DNA from: Helicobacter suis | GTDB taxonomy: Bacteria; Campylobacterota; Campylobacteria; Campylobacterales; Helicobacteraceae | Assembly: GCF_902196135.1 (NCBI RefSeq) | Contig: NZ_CABIKE010000006.1 | Coordinates: forward strand, 1 to 64,000 | Length of the DNA: 64,000 nt | Direction of reading: 5' to 3' | Shown here: positions 17,117 to 26,883 of the stretch, one piece after another | How positions within the stretch are numbered: the first letter of the stretch is position 1 | How the letters are laid out: every line of letters begins with the position of its first letter | Program-made: the position numbers and the translations under genes | Notes under the pieces: generated by a model | What the model saw: the letters and a program-made list of their open reading frames with translations, nothing else | What the model was told of the DNA's origin: nothing | The model's database searches: none

Positions 17117-19547
17117 ATATACCCGCTACAACCAACTTTTACAGCAGTTAGATGAGTATTTACAAGACTATAAAAAGGCTAAAGCTCAAAGCTATCAAAA
17201 ACTAGAGCAACAAAAGCACTATGAATCTTGCATTAAAGAAATAGGGGATTTAGTAGAGCAGATTCGCCACGAACAGCCCAAATTTGAAACTAAAATTGCC
17301 CTACAAAAACGCCCTAAGTTCCCAAGCTATGTGATCACCTCACGCCTAGTGATCCAAGAAAATGAACTACACGCCAACTTCAAAACAAAAGATGTTTATT
17401 TTTTGCATTTGCAAGAAGTTCCTTTAAAACAAGCTCTTTATACTACGGATCTAAACCGATTTTCTTATGTTAAACATTTTTTATTGCGTGCGTTGCAACT
17501 AAGCCCGCTTAATAGGCTAGAACTCATGTTGATTGATCCTAAAACTCTAGGGATCACTTTTAATTTCTTGCGCCCCCTTTTAGACAACGACTTCATTTAC
17601 AAGCAACGCATTTTGACCTATACGAATGAAATTGAAGAGGCTTTGCGCTCGCTAGCAGATTACATGGAAAATCTCTTACAAAGGCAACTTTGCGGGGTGG
17701 CAAATTGGCGTGAGTATAACACAAAGCATCCCAAACAACTCCCCTTGCGCGTTTTAGTGATCTATGGGCTAAACCCCCAATTTTTCAACGATAACTCTTT
17801 TTTGTACTTGAGCCGTTTGGTGCGCTTTGGGAGTTTGGCTGGGATCAATATTTTCATTGGGCTTGAAGAACTTCAAGATAAAGAGTCTTCTAAAGTGTCT
17901 GAGAAGTGGATAGATTTTAAAAACCTTTTAAAGGAATGTGCCCAAACTATTGGGCATTTTGATCTAAACCCTACAGCCTTAAAATTAAAATTTGCTTTAG
18001 AGCCAGACCCCGATCCTAGACAACTAAACGCTTTCTTAGAGGAAATCAACCACGCCTACAAAAACACAAGCACTATTAAAGCCGTTTTAGAAGAATTATT
18101 TAACCAAGAAGAGTTTTTAAAGAAAAGTGCAGCTGAGGGAGTGAGTGTGCCTCTAGCATGGGATCATATGGAAAACGAAATTCTCTTTGAAGTGGGCTTT
18201 TCTGGGAGTGAGGTGCACACCCTTATAGGCGGGCGTAGTGGGAGTGGTAAGAGCAATTTATTAAATGTTCTCATCGCTACGCTGTGTTTTTATTACCCAC
18301 CCGAGGAAATATCCTTGTATTTATTAGACTACAAAGACGGGGTGGAATTTAATCTCTATGCCGATCCTCCCTTGCCCCAAGCTCGCTTGATTGCTGTAAA
18401 TAGCAGTGTGCTTTATGGTGTTGAGGTCTTGCAACACATCCTAGAGGAAAAAGAAAGACGCGCTAAACTCTTTAAAGAGATAGGCGCGCATGATTACACC
18501 ACCTACCGGAAAGCACATAAAATGCCACGGATTATCCTTGTGATCGATGAATTCCAAACTCTTTTTAATGGCAAGGAAAAAGATATAGTGGAAATTTATT
18601 TAGGGGATATTATCCGTAAGGGACGCAGTTTTGGCATCCATCTAGTTTTAAGCACCCAAACCCTAAGCGGTGTGAATCTCAATAAGGGACAATCTAAGTC
18701 AAATTGGCAACCGCTTAGCTTTAGCAATGGATGAGGAACTTTCTAAAACCTTTTTAGGCAACAAACATAAGTTGCCATTTAAAGGTAAACCCTATGTTTT
18801 TTTAACTTCTTTGCCGGTCAAGCAGAGAGCATAGAGGGTAAAATTCCTTTAGCTGAATCAAAGGATATTAAAAAAATATTGCAAGACTTGAGGCAAAAAT
18901 ACCCCAAAACAGAAACAAAAATCTTTGATGGTTGCATCTTGCCTAGCATAAAAGAGAGTCGATTAGGAGGTGCGGGTTTGCGTCTTGTTTTGGGCAAAAT
19001 AGAAAACTTTGAAAGAGATGATTTTGTGGTGGAATTTAGCAAACGAGAGGGACAAAACTTGCTTTTATGTGGCAATAGCCCTCGCAAACACCAGGCGTTG
19101 ATTGCTTGCATACAAGAGAACGCTAAAGCTTGTGGTTATACATGCATAGAAAATCAAGTTCCCCCTCTAACGGGTTTAGAAAAAACCTTAGTAATTTTAG
19201 ACAATTTCCAAAAACTAAAAAAGTGGCATCCCATACAAGGAGGTTATCCACCCAACAAGGACACATCAAACGCCTTTGAAGATCTTAAAAACCTTGTGGA
19301 GCAAGGGTATAAAAGCAATGTCCACACAATTTTAATAGGGAATCTCAAAACAGCCGCCCCATTTAAAGATTTTTTTGATACATACTTTTATTTGCGTGTG
19401 GGTTTTAATTTACGATCCGCTGAGGCAGAAAGTTTGTTTCAGCGTGATCGTTCTACAATGTCAGCTATTCAGGGGGCTAATGGAGTTTTTGGGAATACAG
19501 AAGAGGGGCAACTTGAGTCTTTTACTTTTTTTAAGGAATTAGCGTGA
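17106..19547 (+). pseudogene. EssC/FtsK-SpoIIIE-like tandem ATPase, interrupted by two frameshifts
   Basis: The reading frame covers about 814 codons in three pieces. Residues about 15-55 are coiled coil. The first FtsK/SpoIIIE domain has Walker A GGRSGSGKSN (about residue 375) and Walker B LVIDEFQTLF (about 478), then STQTLSG. Near 18699-18700 the frame shifts by +1; the sensible continuation is QIGNRLALAMDEELSKT. A run of seven T at 18797-18803, one short of in-frame, then returns it to the original frame, continuing AGQAESIEGKIPLAES to a second, degenerate ATPase domain (LLLCGNSPRKHQ, LVILDNFQKL). No membrane segments are seen, unlike standard EssC. As written it stops at 18734. The two indels compensate, so either a real decay event or sequence errors. 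Confidence 0.75.
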
Positions 19548-19873
19548 TCACCCTCATCATAGACACTTCAGGGTCTATGCTAGAGCTGGGCAAAGAAGCG
19601 GGGGTTTTGCATTTGGCATGCACTTTAAAACAGGCTTGTAAATCTTTGGGGGTGGATTTTAAGGTGTTGCCTTTAAAAGAAGCTAGTGGAGAATTTAAAG
19701 CGGGGATTTTACTTAGCGATGGTTTGTTTAAGAAGGAGATTAGCGTGTGTACAGCAGTTGGAGTGGGGGTTGATGTAAATCGTACACACCTTAAAGAAAT
19801 CAGCCAAGCTTATTTTGAGCCTGAAGAAATTTTAAACGCTTTGGTGTTTGTTTTAGGGGGGACTTGTGCGTAA
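19544..19873 (+). CDS. Minimal vWA-like protein
   Basis: 109 residues, about half a usual vWA domain. DTSGS (Asp7) at the very N-terminus gives the metal site, and LLSDG gives the later acidic strand. The GTG start overlaps the previous stop codon and the end overlaps the phosphatase gene by 8 nt. Together with the following PP2C and kinase genes it completes a TerY-P set, so the operon has two vWA proteins. A partner-binding role is likely; its target is unknown. Confidence 0.65.
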   Translation: MITLIIDTSGSMLELGKEAGVLHLACTLKQACKSLGVDFKVLPLKEASGEFKAGILLSDGLFKKEISVCTAVGVGVDVNRTHLKEISQAYFEPEEILNALVFVLGGTCA

Positions 19874-20534
19874 GTGGGGCTTTAGGGCTTTTGGCGCATC
19901 TATCAAGGGTCCAAGAAAAACACACAACCAAGATGCCTACATTATTAAACGCTATAAACGACAATTAGTGGCTGTGGTGTGTGATGGGCTTGGGAGCAAG
20001 CTGCACTCTAAAAAGGGGAGTTTTACGCTGTGTGAAAGTGTGTTAGAGGCGTTAAAAGTCTTTGATTGTGAGCGCCATGATTTAAAATTTTTTGCCCCTC
20101 TTTTAGCCACACTTTGGGCATGCCGCTTGTACCCCTTAAAACTAGAGGATTGTTTAAGCACCTTACAAATTGCTATCTTTACAGAATCTAAAATTTATTT
20201 AGGCAAGGTAGGAGATGGTGAGATCGTGATTTGTGGAGCAAGGGAGGAGATTTTAAGGGAAATAAAAGAGGGACCCACGCATAAAACCATGCCCTTTGAT
20301 CAAGGCATTTCTATTTCTTGGCACACCTACAACACTAAGGACATACAGGGCATTCTTCTTTATACAGACGGGGTGGGCGAGATTTTACAAGAATCCAAAG
20401 AACTTGATTTTGCAAAGGGTTTTTTAAAGGCTTGCAAACACGATAAAGACCCTTTAGAAACCTCTAAATTTTTAAAAAATGTGAATTTAAAATCTAGCGA
20501 TGATAAGACTTTGATCGCCCTTTTTAAGGAGTGA
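19866..20534 (+). CDS. PP2C-family protein phosphatase (TerY-P type)
   Basis: 222 residues, cytoplasmic, GTG start. A metal-dependent Ser/Thr phosphatase fold: NQDA near residue 20, the metal Asp40 in VCDGLGS, KVGDGEI in the middle, YTDGVGE, and the terminal SSDDKTL. All main metal-binding acids are present, so it should be active. It is placed between a vWA gene and a kinase gene, 1 nt from the kinase, which is the TerY-P arrangement: reversible phosphorylation of a system component is expected. Confidence 0.88.
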   Translation: MRKWGFRAFGASIKGPRKTHNQDAYIIKRYKRQLVAVVCDGLGSKLHSKKGSFTLCESVLEALKVFDCERHDLKFFAPLLATLWACRLYPLKLEDCLSTLQIAIFTESKIYLGKVGDGEIVICGAREEILREIKEGPTHKTMPFDQGISISWHTYNTKDIQGILLYTDGVGEILQESKELDFAKGFLKACKHDKDPLETSKFLKNVNLKSSDDKTLIALFKE

Positions 20535-20535
20535 G

Positions 20536-21876
20536 ATGCAAGTGCAAGATATTTTTGGGAATTTGCACAATTTGAAAAAAGAACCTCTAGCAGCAGGGGG
20601 GCAGGGACGGGTGTATAAAACTTTAGAGGGGGATGGGGTGGTAAAAATTGCTATCAATAATGGAGAAGAAATTACTGATAAAAACGCCATAAAAGAGTTT
20701 TTGCAAAAAGTAGATGCCTTGATCTATAAGCCCATTCCTAGAAATATTACCCTAGTTCTCCCGCAAGCCACACTCAAGGATAAAGCGGGTTATGTGATGC
20801 CTTTTTTAGAAGGGCTAGAGCCCTTACAAGTTTTGTTTAAAGGCCCTAGTGCGCTCCAAGAGGATAAAAGTCTAAAAATCCCCACTTTTTGGGCTGAGTT
20901 GTGTAAAACTAATGAGGATTTACAACGACTCTTTGCCCACTATATCCGCACAAATGGGGCGCGTTTTAGATTAAAACTTTTGGCAAAGTTAGCTAGTGTG
21001 CTGTTTAGATTGCACGCTAGGGGGTTGATCTATTGTGATCTTTCCTGTGCCAATATCTTTTTTGGGAATCAAGATTTAGAAAACCCTGATATTTGCCTCA
21101 TTGATGCGGATAATGTCTGTTACACGGGTGAACCCATTTGTATTGGCACCCCTGATTATCAAGCTCCCGAGTTATTTGAAGGACAAAGAAATAGCATTGA
21201 GAGTGATATTTATTCTTTTGGGATTGTGGCTTATTGGTTACTTACCACCCTGCACCCATTTAAAGATGGAGCTATGGATGACTTAAACGGAGAACCTCAC
21301 ACCCGCCCTTTCATTGAGGATCGCAAAGACAAGAGCAACGCTGTTAGTATCTGTTTTTCTTTAGACAATATTTTAGATGACAAGACCAAAGAACTTTTTT
21401 ATATGTTGTTTGAAGCGAGCAAGGATTTAACCAAAAGATCAAGTTTAATCCTCTTTGCTAGGGCTTTAGAAGGCGATGCTCTCATCTGTTTAGAGTGTTT
21501 GACATGTGGCATGCACTACAAGGATAGCCTAGAGCTTTGCCCTTATTGTGATGCACCCAAACCTAAAAGATTGTGCGCTGAAAGTTATTTCTTAGATGGC
21601 TTGTATGCGCGCTTTAGTACAACAATCAAAGAAAAGGATTTTTGCCTCTCTTTGCCCACATTGTTATTTAAAGGCATGGTTTTAGACTTCCAAGCCCCTT
21701 TTCTTTATGTGCGCCCCACAGCCTTAGAATTTAAGCATTACGAGGGGGTTTTCATCAATAAGAAAGAGTTAAGCACCCTTAAAAGAGGCCTAGAATCTAT
21801 AGATTTGCAACAAGGCCTAGAAATCCAATGTAAAAATTTTAGTGTGCGCCTATGGATTGAGGAGGGCAAATGTTAG
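20536..21876 (+). CDS. Ser/Thr protein kinase with C-terminal zinc ribbon (TerY-P type)
   Basis: 446 residues. Kinase domain about 15-300: Gly loop AAGGQGRVYK, catalytic Asp168 in YCDLSCANI (HRD replaced by YCD), the metal Asp190 in DADN (DFG variant), and GTPDYQAPELF. A four-Cys zinc ribbon (CLTCGMHYKD...CPYC) lies at about 320-340, followed by a beta-rich tail. A kinase with this ribbon next to a PP2C and a vWA gene is the hallmark of TerY-P systems. It overlaps the helicase gene by 7 nt. Probably phosphorylates a partner in the operon to switch it on or off. Confidence 0.88.
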   Translation: MQVQDIFGNLHNLKKEPLAAGGQGRVYKTLEGDGVVKIAINNGEEITDKNAIKEFLQKVDALIYKPIPRNITLVLPQATLKDKAGYVMPFLEGLEPLQVLFKGPSALQEDKSLKIPTFWAELCKTNEDLQRLFAHYIRTNGARFRLKLLAKLASVLFRLHARGLIYCDLSCANIFFGNQDLENPDICLIDADNVCYTGEPICIGTPDYQAPELFEGQRNSIESDIYSFGIVAYWLLTTLHPFKDGAMDDLNGEPHTRPFIEDRKDKSNAVSICFSLDNILDDKTKELFYMLFEASKDLTKRSSLILFARALEGDALICLECLTCGMHYKDSLELCPYCDAPKPKRLCAESYFLDGLYARFSTTIKEKDFCLSLPTLLFKGMVLDFQAPFLYVRPTALEFKHYEGVFINKKELSTLKRGLESIDLQQGLEIQCKNFSVRLWIEEGKC

Positions 21877-24800
21877 AACTTAAAAATATCCAAACAGCCA
21901 CATGTTTAAAAGATATAGAGGTATTAGATTGCAACATTAAAGAGCATTTAGAGCCCCCTAAAAACATCCAATACCGTCCAATTTTGGGATTTTTAGACTT
22001 TGAAAAGGGAGAATTGCATGCCCAAGATAAGTGGATTAAGGTTAAATTCTGCCATAAAGGACAAGAAAGAGAGGTAAGAGACTTTGGCCAGCGTCGCCCT
22101 GTGAGCTTAGCGTGTATTAAAAATATCCACAAACCCAAAAACCCCAAAGAACACCAAATCTTGATTTTAGATGTGATCTTTTTTAGAGAACCGCTCAAAT
22201 ATGAGGATAGAGAGATCGCTATCAACGATTCTTTTAATACAAAACTTAAAGAGCATGATTGCAGCCGAGAAAGACTTAAAGAGATTTGTACTTTAGAGAT
22301 CAATAAAAAATCCTATTTCATCATCAGTCGCCCAAATGTCCTTGAGGATATTAAAAGACCTTTAAAAAAGTCTAAAGACTCAAAAAAAGAGGGGGAAAAA
22401 GAGGAGGAAGCCTTTAGAGAAACCTCTTATTTTTTATATGCCAATGGCCTTGTTTTAGGTATTAAAGAGGAAGAAAAGGCATGGGCACAAGATGTAGAAT
22501 GCATAGGGGAAGTACAAGACGATCGCTTGATTTTAGTGGAGGGGGCTTTAGAATTTAAAGACCACACAACACAGGCAATCCGCAAGCAACTTTTAGCTAA
22601 TCAAGATACCGGTAATTATTTAAGTGTATGGGAAGATTATTTGGTTGCTGATTGCAACGATGTTTTAGAGAAAGTACGATCCTTTCACTGCCAAGAGATT
22701 AAGCAAATAAAACACATAGGGGTTGAAAAAGTAGAGATTACCCTAGAAAACACGCAAAACTTAAAAAAGGGAGATTTGTTGTGCTTGCATGAGAAAATCC
22801 CTAACGAGTTAGACGAACTTCAAAAGATAAACTTAGAGGACAAACAAGCGGTTTTAAAGTTCATGTCAAGGGAGGATAAGGGATTACAAGAACAAAGTGT
22901 TTTAAAGAACATAGATATTGTAGAGTTTGGAAAAGTTGAGGCAGAAACAAAGCAAGGGTTAGAAAAACTCAGGGGGCGGTTTTTATCTGTGGACTATCAA
23001 GGGGAAAAATCCCAATTTAACCGCCAATACAAAGCCTTAAAAAAAGCCCAAGAGGGTAAGAGTGCCAACCCTAATCTTTTTTTAGTCCTAGACATTGAGA
23101 GTAAAAATGAAACAAGTCAAGAGGATTTAAAAAACATTTTAACATCCATACATGCCCAACCTATTTTGGCTCTAAGCCAAAAAGTCAAAGACAAAATCTT
23201 TAAAAATCCCCCAACAAAAACCCAAGAAAAAGCCATTAAAATCGCGCTCAATACCCCAGATATTGCCATTATTCAAGGACCTCCTGGCACGGGCAAAACC
23301 ACAGTGATCAACGCCATTTGTGAGCGGCTTTATGAGGAAGCATCCACACAGGATTTAAAAGGATTGGTTTTGGTGTGTGCGCATGGACATGATGCTACAG
23401 AAAATGTCCAGGGGCGTATTAATGTAGGGAGCTTACCCACCCAGAAATTTGGGGAGAAACAGGGCAAAGAAGATGAGGAGGGTAATCATGCTCTACAGGA
23501 ATTTTTAGAAAAGATTGCTAACAACGCTAAAGCTCAAATCCAAGACTTCAGCTAAAAAGAGTTGATTAATAAACTAGAAAAAGCTTTAAATCAGTACAAG
23601 CAAGCCCCTCTGGCTTTGGCTTTCTTGGAGTGGGTAGGGCAGGAGTGCCGCTCTGTACTTGATTTAGATGCAAAATTACAAGACAAATGGGAGAGTTTAA
23701 AAACACAATTTAGCCCTAAACCCCATGACATTGGCCAACTAGCCCCCATTTATGCCATACGCACTTTGCAAGAAAGTTTCTGTGATGATGGTTTAGTGCG
23801 CCATCAAGAGTTTTTATATAGCCACTTTAAAGAGGCGTTAGACGAGAAGGAAAAAGAACTTTTACAAGCCACACAGCCGGACTTTAAAAAACTCCAAGCA
23901 TTGCGCCAACGCTTGCTTGAGCGGTGCACCCCTAAACCGCATTTTTCTAGGGCAAAGTGCAATGAGGATGTGATAGATTTTGCCAACACCCTTTTGGATA
24001 AACTCAAAAGTCGCACCCCTACTGATAAAATCAGCCAAATCCTCTTGGAGTATGTCAACAAGCTTGAAAATAGCACGAATATGCGTTCTTTTCTCACCGA
24101 TTATAGTTTTGTCTTTGCTAGTACCACCGGACAAGTGGAGAAAGCCCTTAATGCAAAAGCCAAACAAGTTTTTAATGACAAAGAGGATCGGCGTTACTTT
24201 GATACGGTAATTGTAGATGAGGCAGCTAGGATTCTCCCTTTAGATTTGCTCTTAGTGATGGTGCGCGCTACAAAACGCATCATCTTGGTTGGAGATCACC
24301 GCCAGTTACCCCCCATTATTGAGGATAAAATCTTAGACAAAATTAAGAGTGGAAAGGATGAAGAGGCAAGAGCAGAGATAGAAGATCAGATTAAAAGCAG
24401 CATTTTTGGTAAATTAAAAGAGAGGGCAAAAGAATTAGAAGCTATTGATGGCAAAGAGCGCCAAATCACTTTAAATCAGCAATATAGAACCCATCCAATT
24501 TTAGGGCAGTTGGTGAGTAAAGTGTTTTATGAGCCCTATGCAGAGGGCTACAAATCCCCCCTAGATGCCACCCATTTTAAACACCCCCTTATAGAGGGCA
24601 AACCTTGCGCTTGGGTGGATGTACCTAAATCGGATGAAAAAGAGGGGATTTCGTGGATGTCTAAAACAGAAGCAAAGCGCATTTTAGAGCTGTATAAGGA
24701 GTTTTACCAACAAGCTCCCAATCTAAGTTATGGGATCATCACCTTTTATAAGGCACAAAAGGAGACCTTGTATAAAGAGTTTGAAAAGTTAGAAAATTTT

Positions 24801-25085
24801 AACGCTTTAGAGAGTTGTGGGAAGTTGCGTATAGGTACGATTGATGCTTTTCAGGGCATGGAATTTGACATTGTGTTTCTCTCTATGGTGCGCTCTTACT
24901 TTAGTGAGTTTCTTAAGGACCCACACCGCCTTTGTGTGGCGATGAGCCGCCAAAAAAAGGCGTTGATTGTGGTGGGGAATTTTAAATTTTTTGATCAATC
25001 CCAAACAAAGGAGCAAGCCCCCGGAATCTATGCTTTTATAGAGTTATGCAAACAGGAGGGCAGGATTTATGAAAATTCTAAGTAG
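21870..25085 (+). pseudogene. UPF1-like superfamily 1 helicase, broken by an in-frame TAA
   Basis: A single frame of 1,071 residues apart from a TAA at 23553-23555. N-terminal about 450 residues are a family-specific region; Walker A is GPPGTGKTT at about 470. After the stop, the same frame gives motif II VDEAAR (about 783), GDHRQLPP, LNQQYRTHP, the TIDAFQGMEFD motif and the VAMSRQKKAL motif of UPF1/AAA_11-AAA_12 helicases. These unwind RNA or DNA. The stop falls in a helical insert between motifs I and II, so neither half can work alone. One base change would repair it. It overlaps the following HEPN gene by 17 nt. UPF1-like helicases accompany McrB GTPases in CoCoNuT systems. Confidence 0.82.
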
Positions 25086-26883
25086 CCCAACAGATTTAAA
25101 AGACAAGACAGATATTTTAATGCCTTGTTATCTTTACCCCGTGTGGCTAAGGGTACAGAGCAATAGCTTTACTTTAAACCTGATAGAGCGCACCGCCTTG
25201 AAATTAAAAGAGGTGGCTAAAGTCTCTAATAATGAATTGGCAAAAATGCTAGGTTTAGTGGGCAATGGGCTTGATTTAAGCGAAATATTACCCAAAATCC
25301 TAGAAAAGATCACCCAAAACAACCCGGGTTTGGAAAAAATAGAAGAGCCAGAGGAGACCAAAGAGGGGACGAAACTTGTCTATTTTTTACAAGATTCTTT
25401 GAGTGGAAAGGTTTTAGGAAAAGTCTTTGCCACAGAGCCACAAACAATTTTGCCTAGCGACATAGATAAACAAGTCTTTTTTAAATCAGGGCAAGAGAAA
25501 GTAAGGGCTTATGTTATCAGACCTCAAAAAAATCCACGCCCGACACTTATACAGCTTAAAAATGCCCTTAAGCGTCATAATGAAAACCACCCAGAAGAAC
25601 ACTTAGAGGGCGAACCTGAGGAGGTTTCAGGTGGAGAACTTATTTATTTGCATTGTAAGCTTGGTGTGCTTTTTAATGGAGAATTTAACATAAGCGATGG
25701 GTTTGGGGGGTCGTCTTATGTGCTGTCTCAAAGTTTTAAACAGAATGCCTCTCATAGTTTGCAAGAAAACCTACGCAACCAATATAAAATGGAGGGCAAA
25801 GCCCATAAACAAATCCAAGAAACCCCTTTTACAAACCCCACAAAATACGACAGCACCCTTAAAAACATTGAAAGTAAATTTAGCAGAAATCCAAAAACAG
25901 CCTGTGCGGATTTGTTTAGTCTGTGTGAGAACATATTCAAGGATTTTGCAAAAGTGCAAGGAGATATCCGCATGGAAATAGTGGAGCAAAACGCCCAAGA
26001 AATGGGGTTTGAGTTAGGAGATAAGGTGCTTTCTTGGCTTCATGGCAAAGAAAGGCTAAATATCCAATTACATTTAAAATGTTTATTGCAAGAACAGAAT
26101 CAAAAACTTGCTAAGGTGGCTGGCAAATACCCTGACTTTATCCATAGCCTTAAAAATCTAAATTCCTACAGAAATCTAACAAATCATGGGGGTAAAGCAG
26201 GGCAAGATGATCGCCTTAAAGCCTTAGATCCTGCCAAAATCACGGAGTGGAGGGATCAAGTTTATACTCTAGTGGAAGTGTTTTTAGACAACCCTAGAAG
26301 AGAAGATATGCCAGAAATCCATGAGATAGAAGATTACCAACAAAACGCCGCTATTGAGGCACGCAATCAGTTTGGCCAGCTGTATGATTGCTTAGAAAAG
26401 GAGGCTCAAAATGAACTTATAAATGTGTATTTTTATCTAAGTGCAGACATGCAAAGTTATCAGGGCATGGCGCATAAAGAAGTTGTGGATAACCTTTATA
26501 AGCTTTTTGAAAGGGTTTTTAGAAAACTAAATGGAGAAAATAACCCCATAAAAGAATCTCAAGCTACACTCATCGCTAAATTACCTACCAAACCTACCAA
26601 ACCCAAACCTACCGAATGCAAGGCTTTAAAAGGGGTGAGTCTAAATTATTTGAAAAAGGCTTTTTTGGGCTTTTCAGCGAGTTTAGGGGCGCATTTCTTG
26701 GTGTTTTTAAGCTATGCAAAACCCACACAAGAGGAAATATGGCTTATCAACAATCTTGTAGATTATAGAGGGCATAGCAATGAGATTAAATCTAGCCTAG
26801 CCCGTTTAAGCTCTGAGGATTTAACAGATTTGGCGCAAGACGCTTTAGACTATTTTAAAAATTTAGTTGGAGAAATGGCATGA
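25069..26883 (+). CDS. HEPN-motif protein, putative ribonuclease
   Basis: 604 residues, no membrane segment. I do not recognise the full family. The informative part is about 270-405: a helical bundle with Arg368-Asn-Leu-Thr-Asn-His373, an exact R-X4-H HEPN motif with the favoured Asn after Arg, followed by Gly residues. HEPN proteins are metal-independent RNases common in defence and toxin systems. The N-terminal part (about 85-225) is beta-rich and could be a ligand or RNA-binding module; the C-terminal part (about 420-600) is helical. It starts inside the helicase 3' end and its stop overlaps the McrB gene start (ATGA). A role as RNA-cutting effector is inferred. Confidence 0.62.
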   Translation: MKILSSPTDLKDKTDILMPCYLYPVWLRVQSNSFTLNLIERTALKLKEVAKVSNNELAKMLGLVGNGLDLSEILPKILEKITQNNPGLEKIEEPEETKEGTKLVYFLQDSLSGKVLGKVFATEPQTILPSDIDKQVFFKSGQEKVRAYVIRPQKNPRPTLIQLKNALKRHNENHPEEHLEGEPEEVSGGELIYLHCKLGVLFNGEFNISDGFGGSSYVLSQSFKQNASHSLQENLRNQYKMEGKAHKQIQETPFTNPTKYDSTLKNIESKFSRNPKTACADLFSLCENIFKDFAKVQGDIRMEIVEQNAQEMGFELGDKVLSWLHGKERLNIQLHLKCLLQEQNQKLAKVAGKYPDFIHSLKNLNSYRNLTNHGGKAGQDDRLKALDPAKITEWRDQVYTLVEVFLDNPRREDMPEIHEIEDYQQNAAIEARNQFGQLYDCLEKEAQNELINVYFYLSADMQSYQGMAHKEVVDNLYKLFERVFRKLNGENNPIKESQATLIAKLPTKPTKPKPTECKALKGVSLNYLKKAFLGFSASLGAHFLVFLSYAKPTQEEIWLINNLVDYRGHSNEIKSSLARLSSEDLTDLAQDALDYFKNLVGEMA

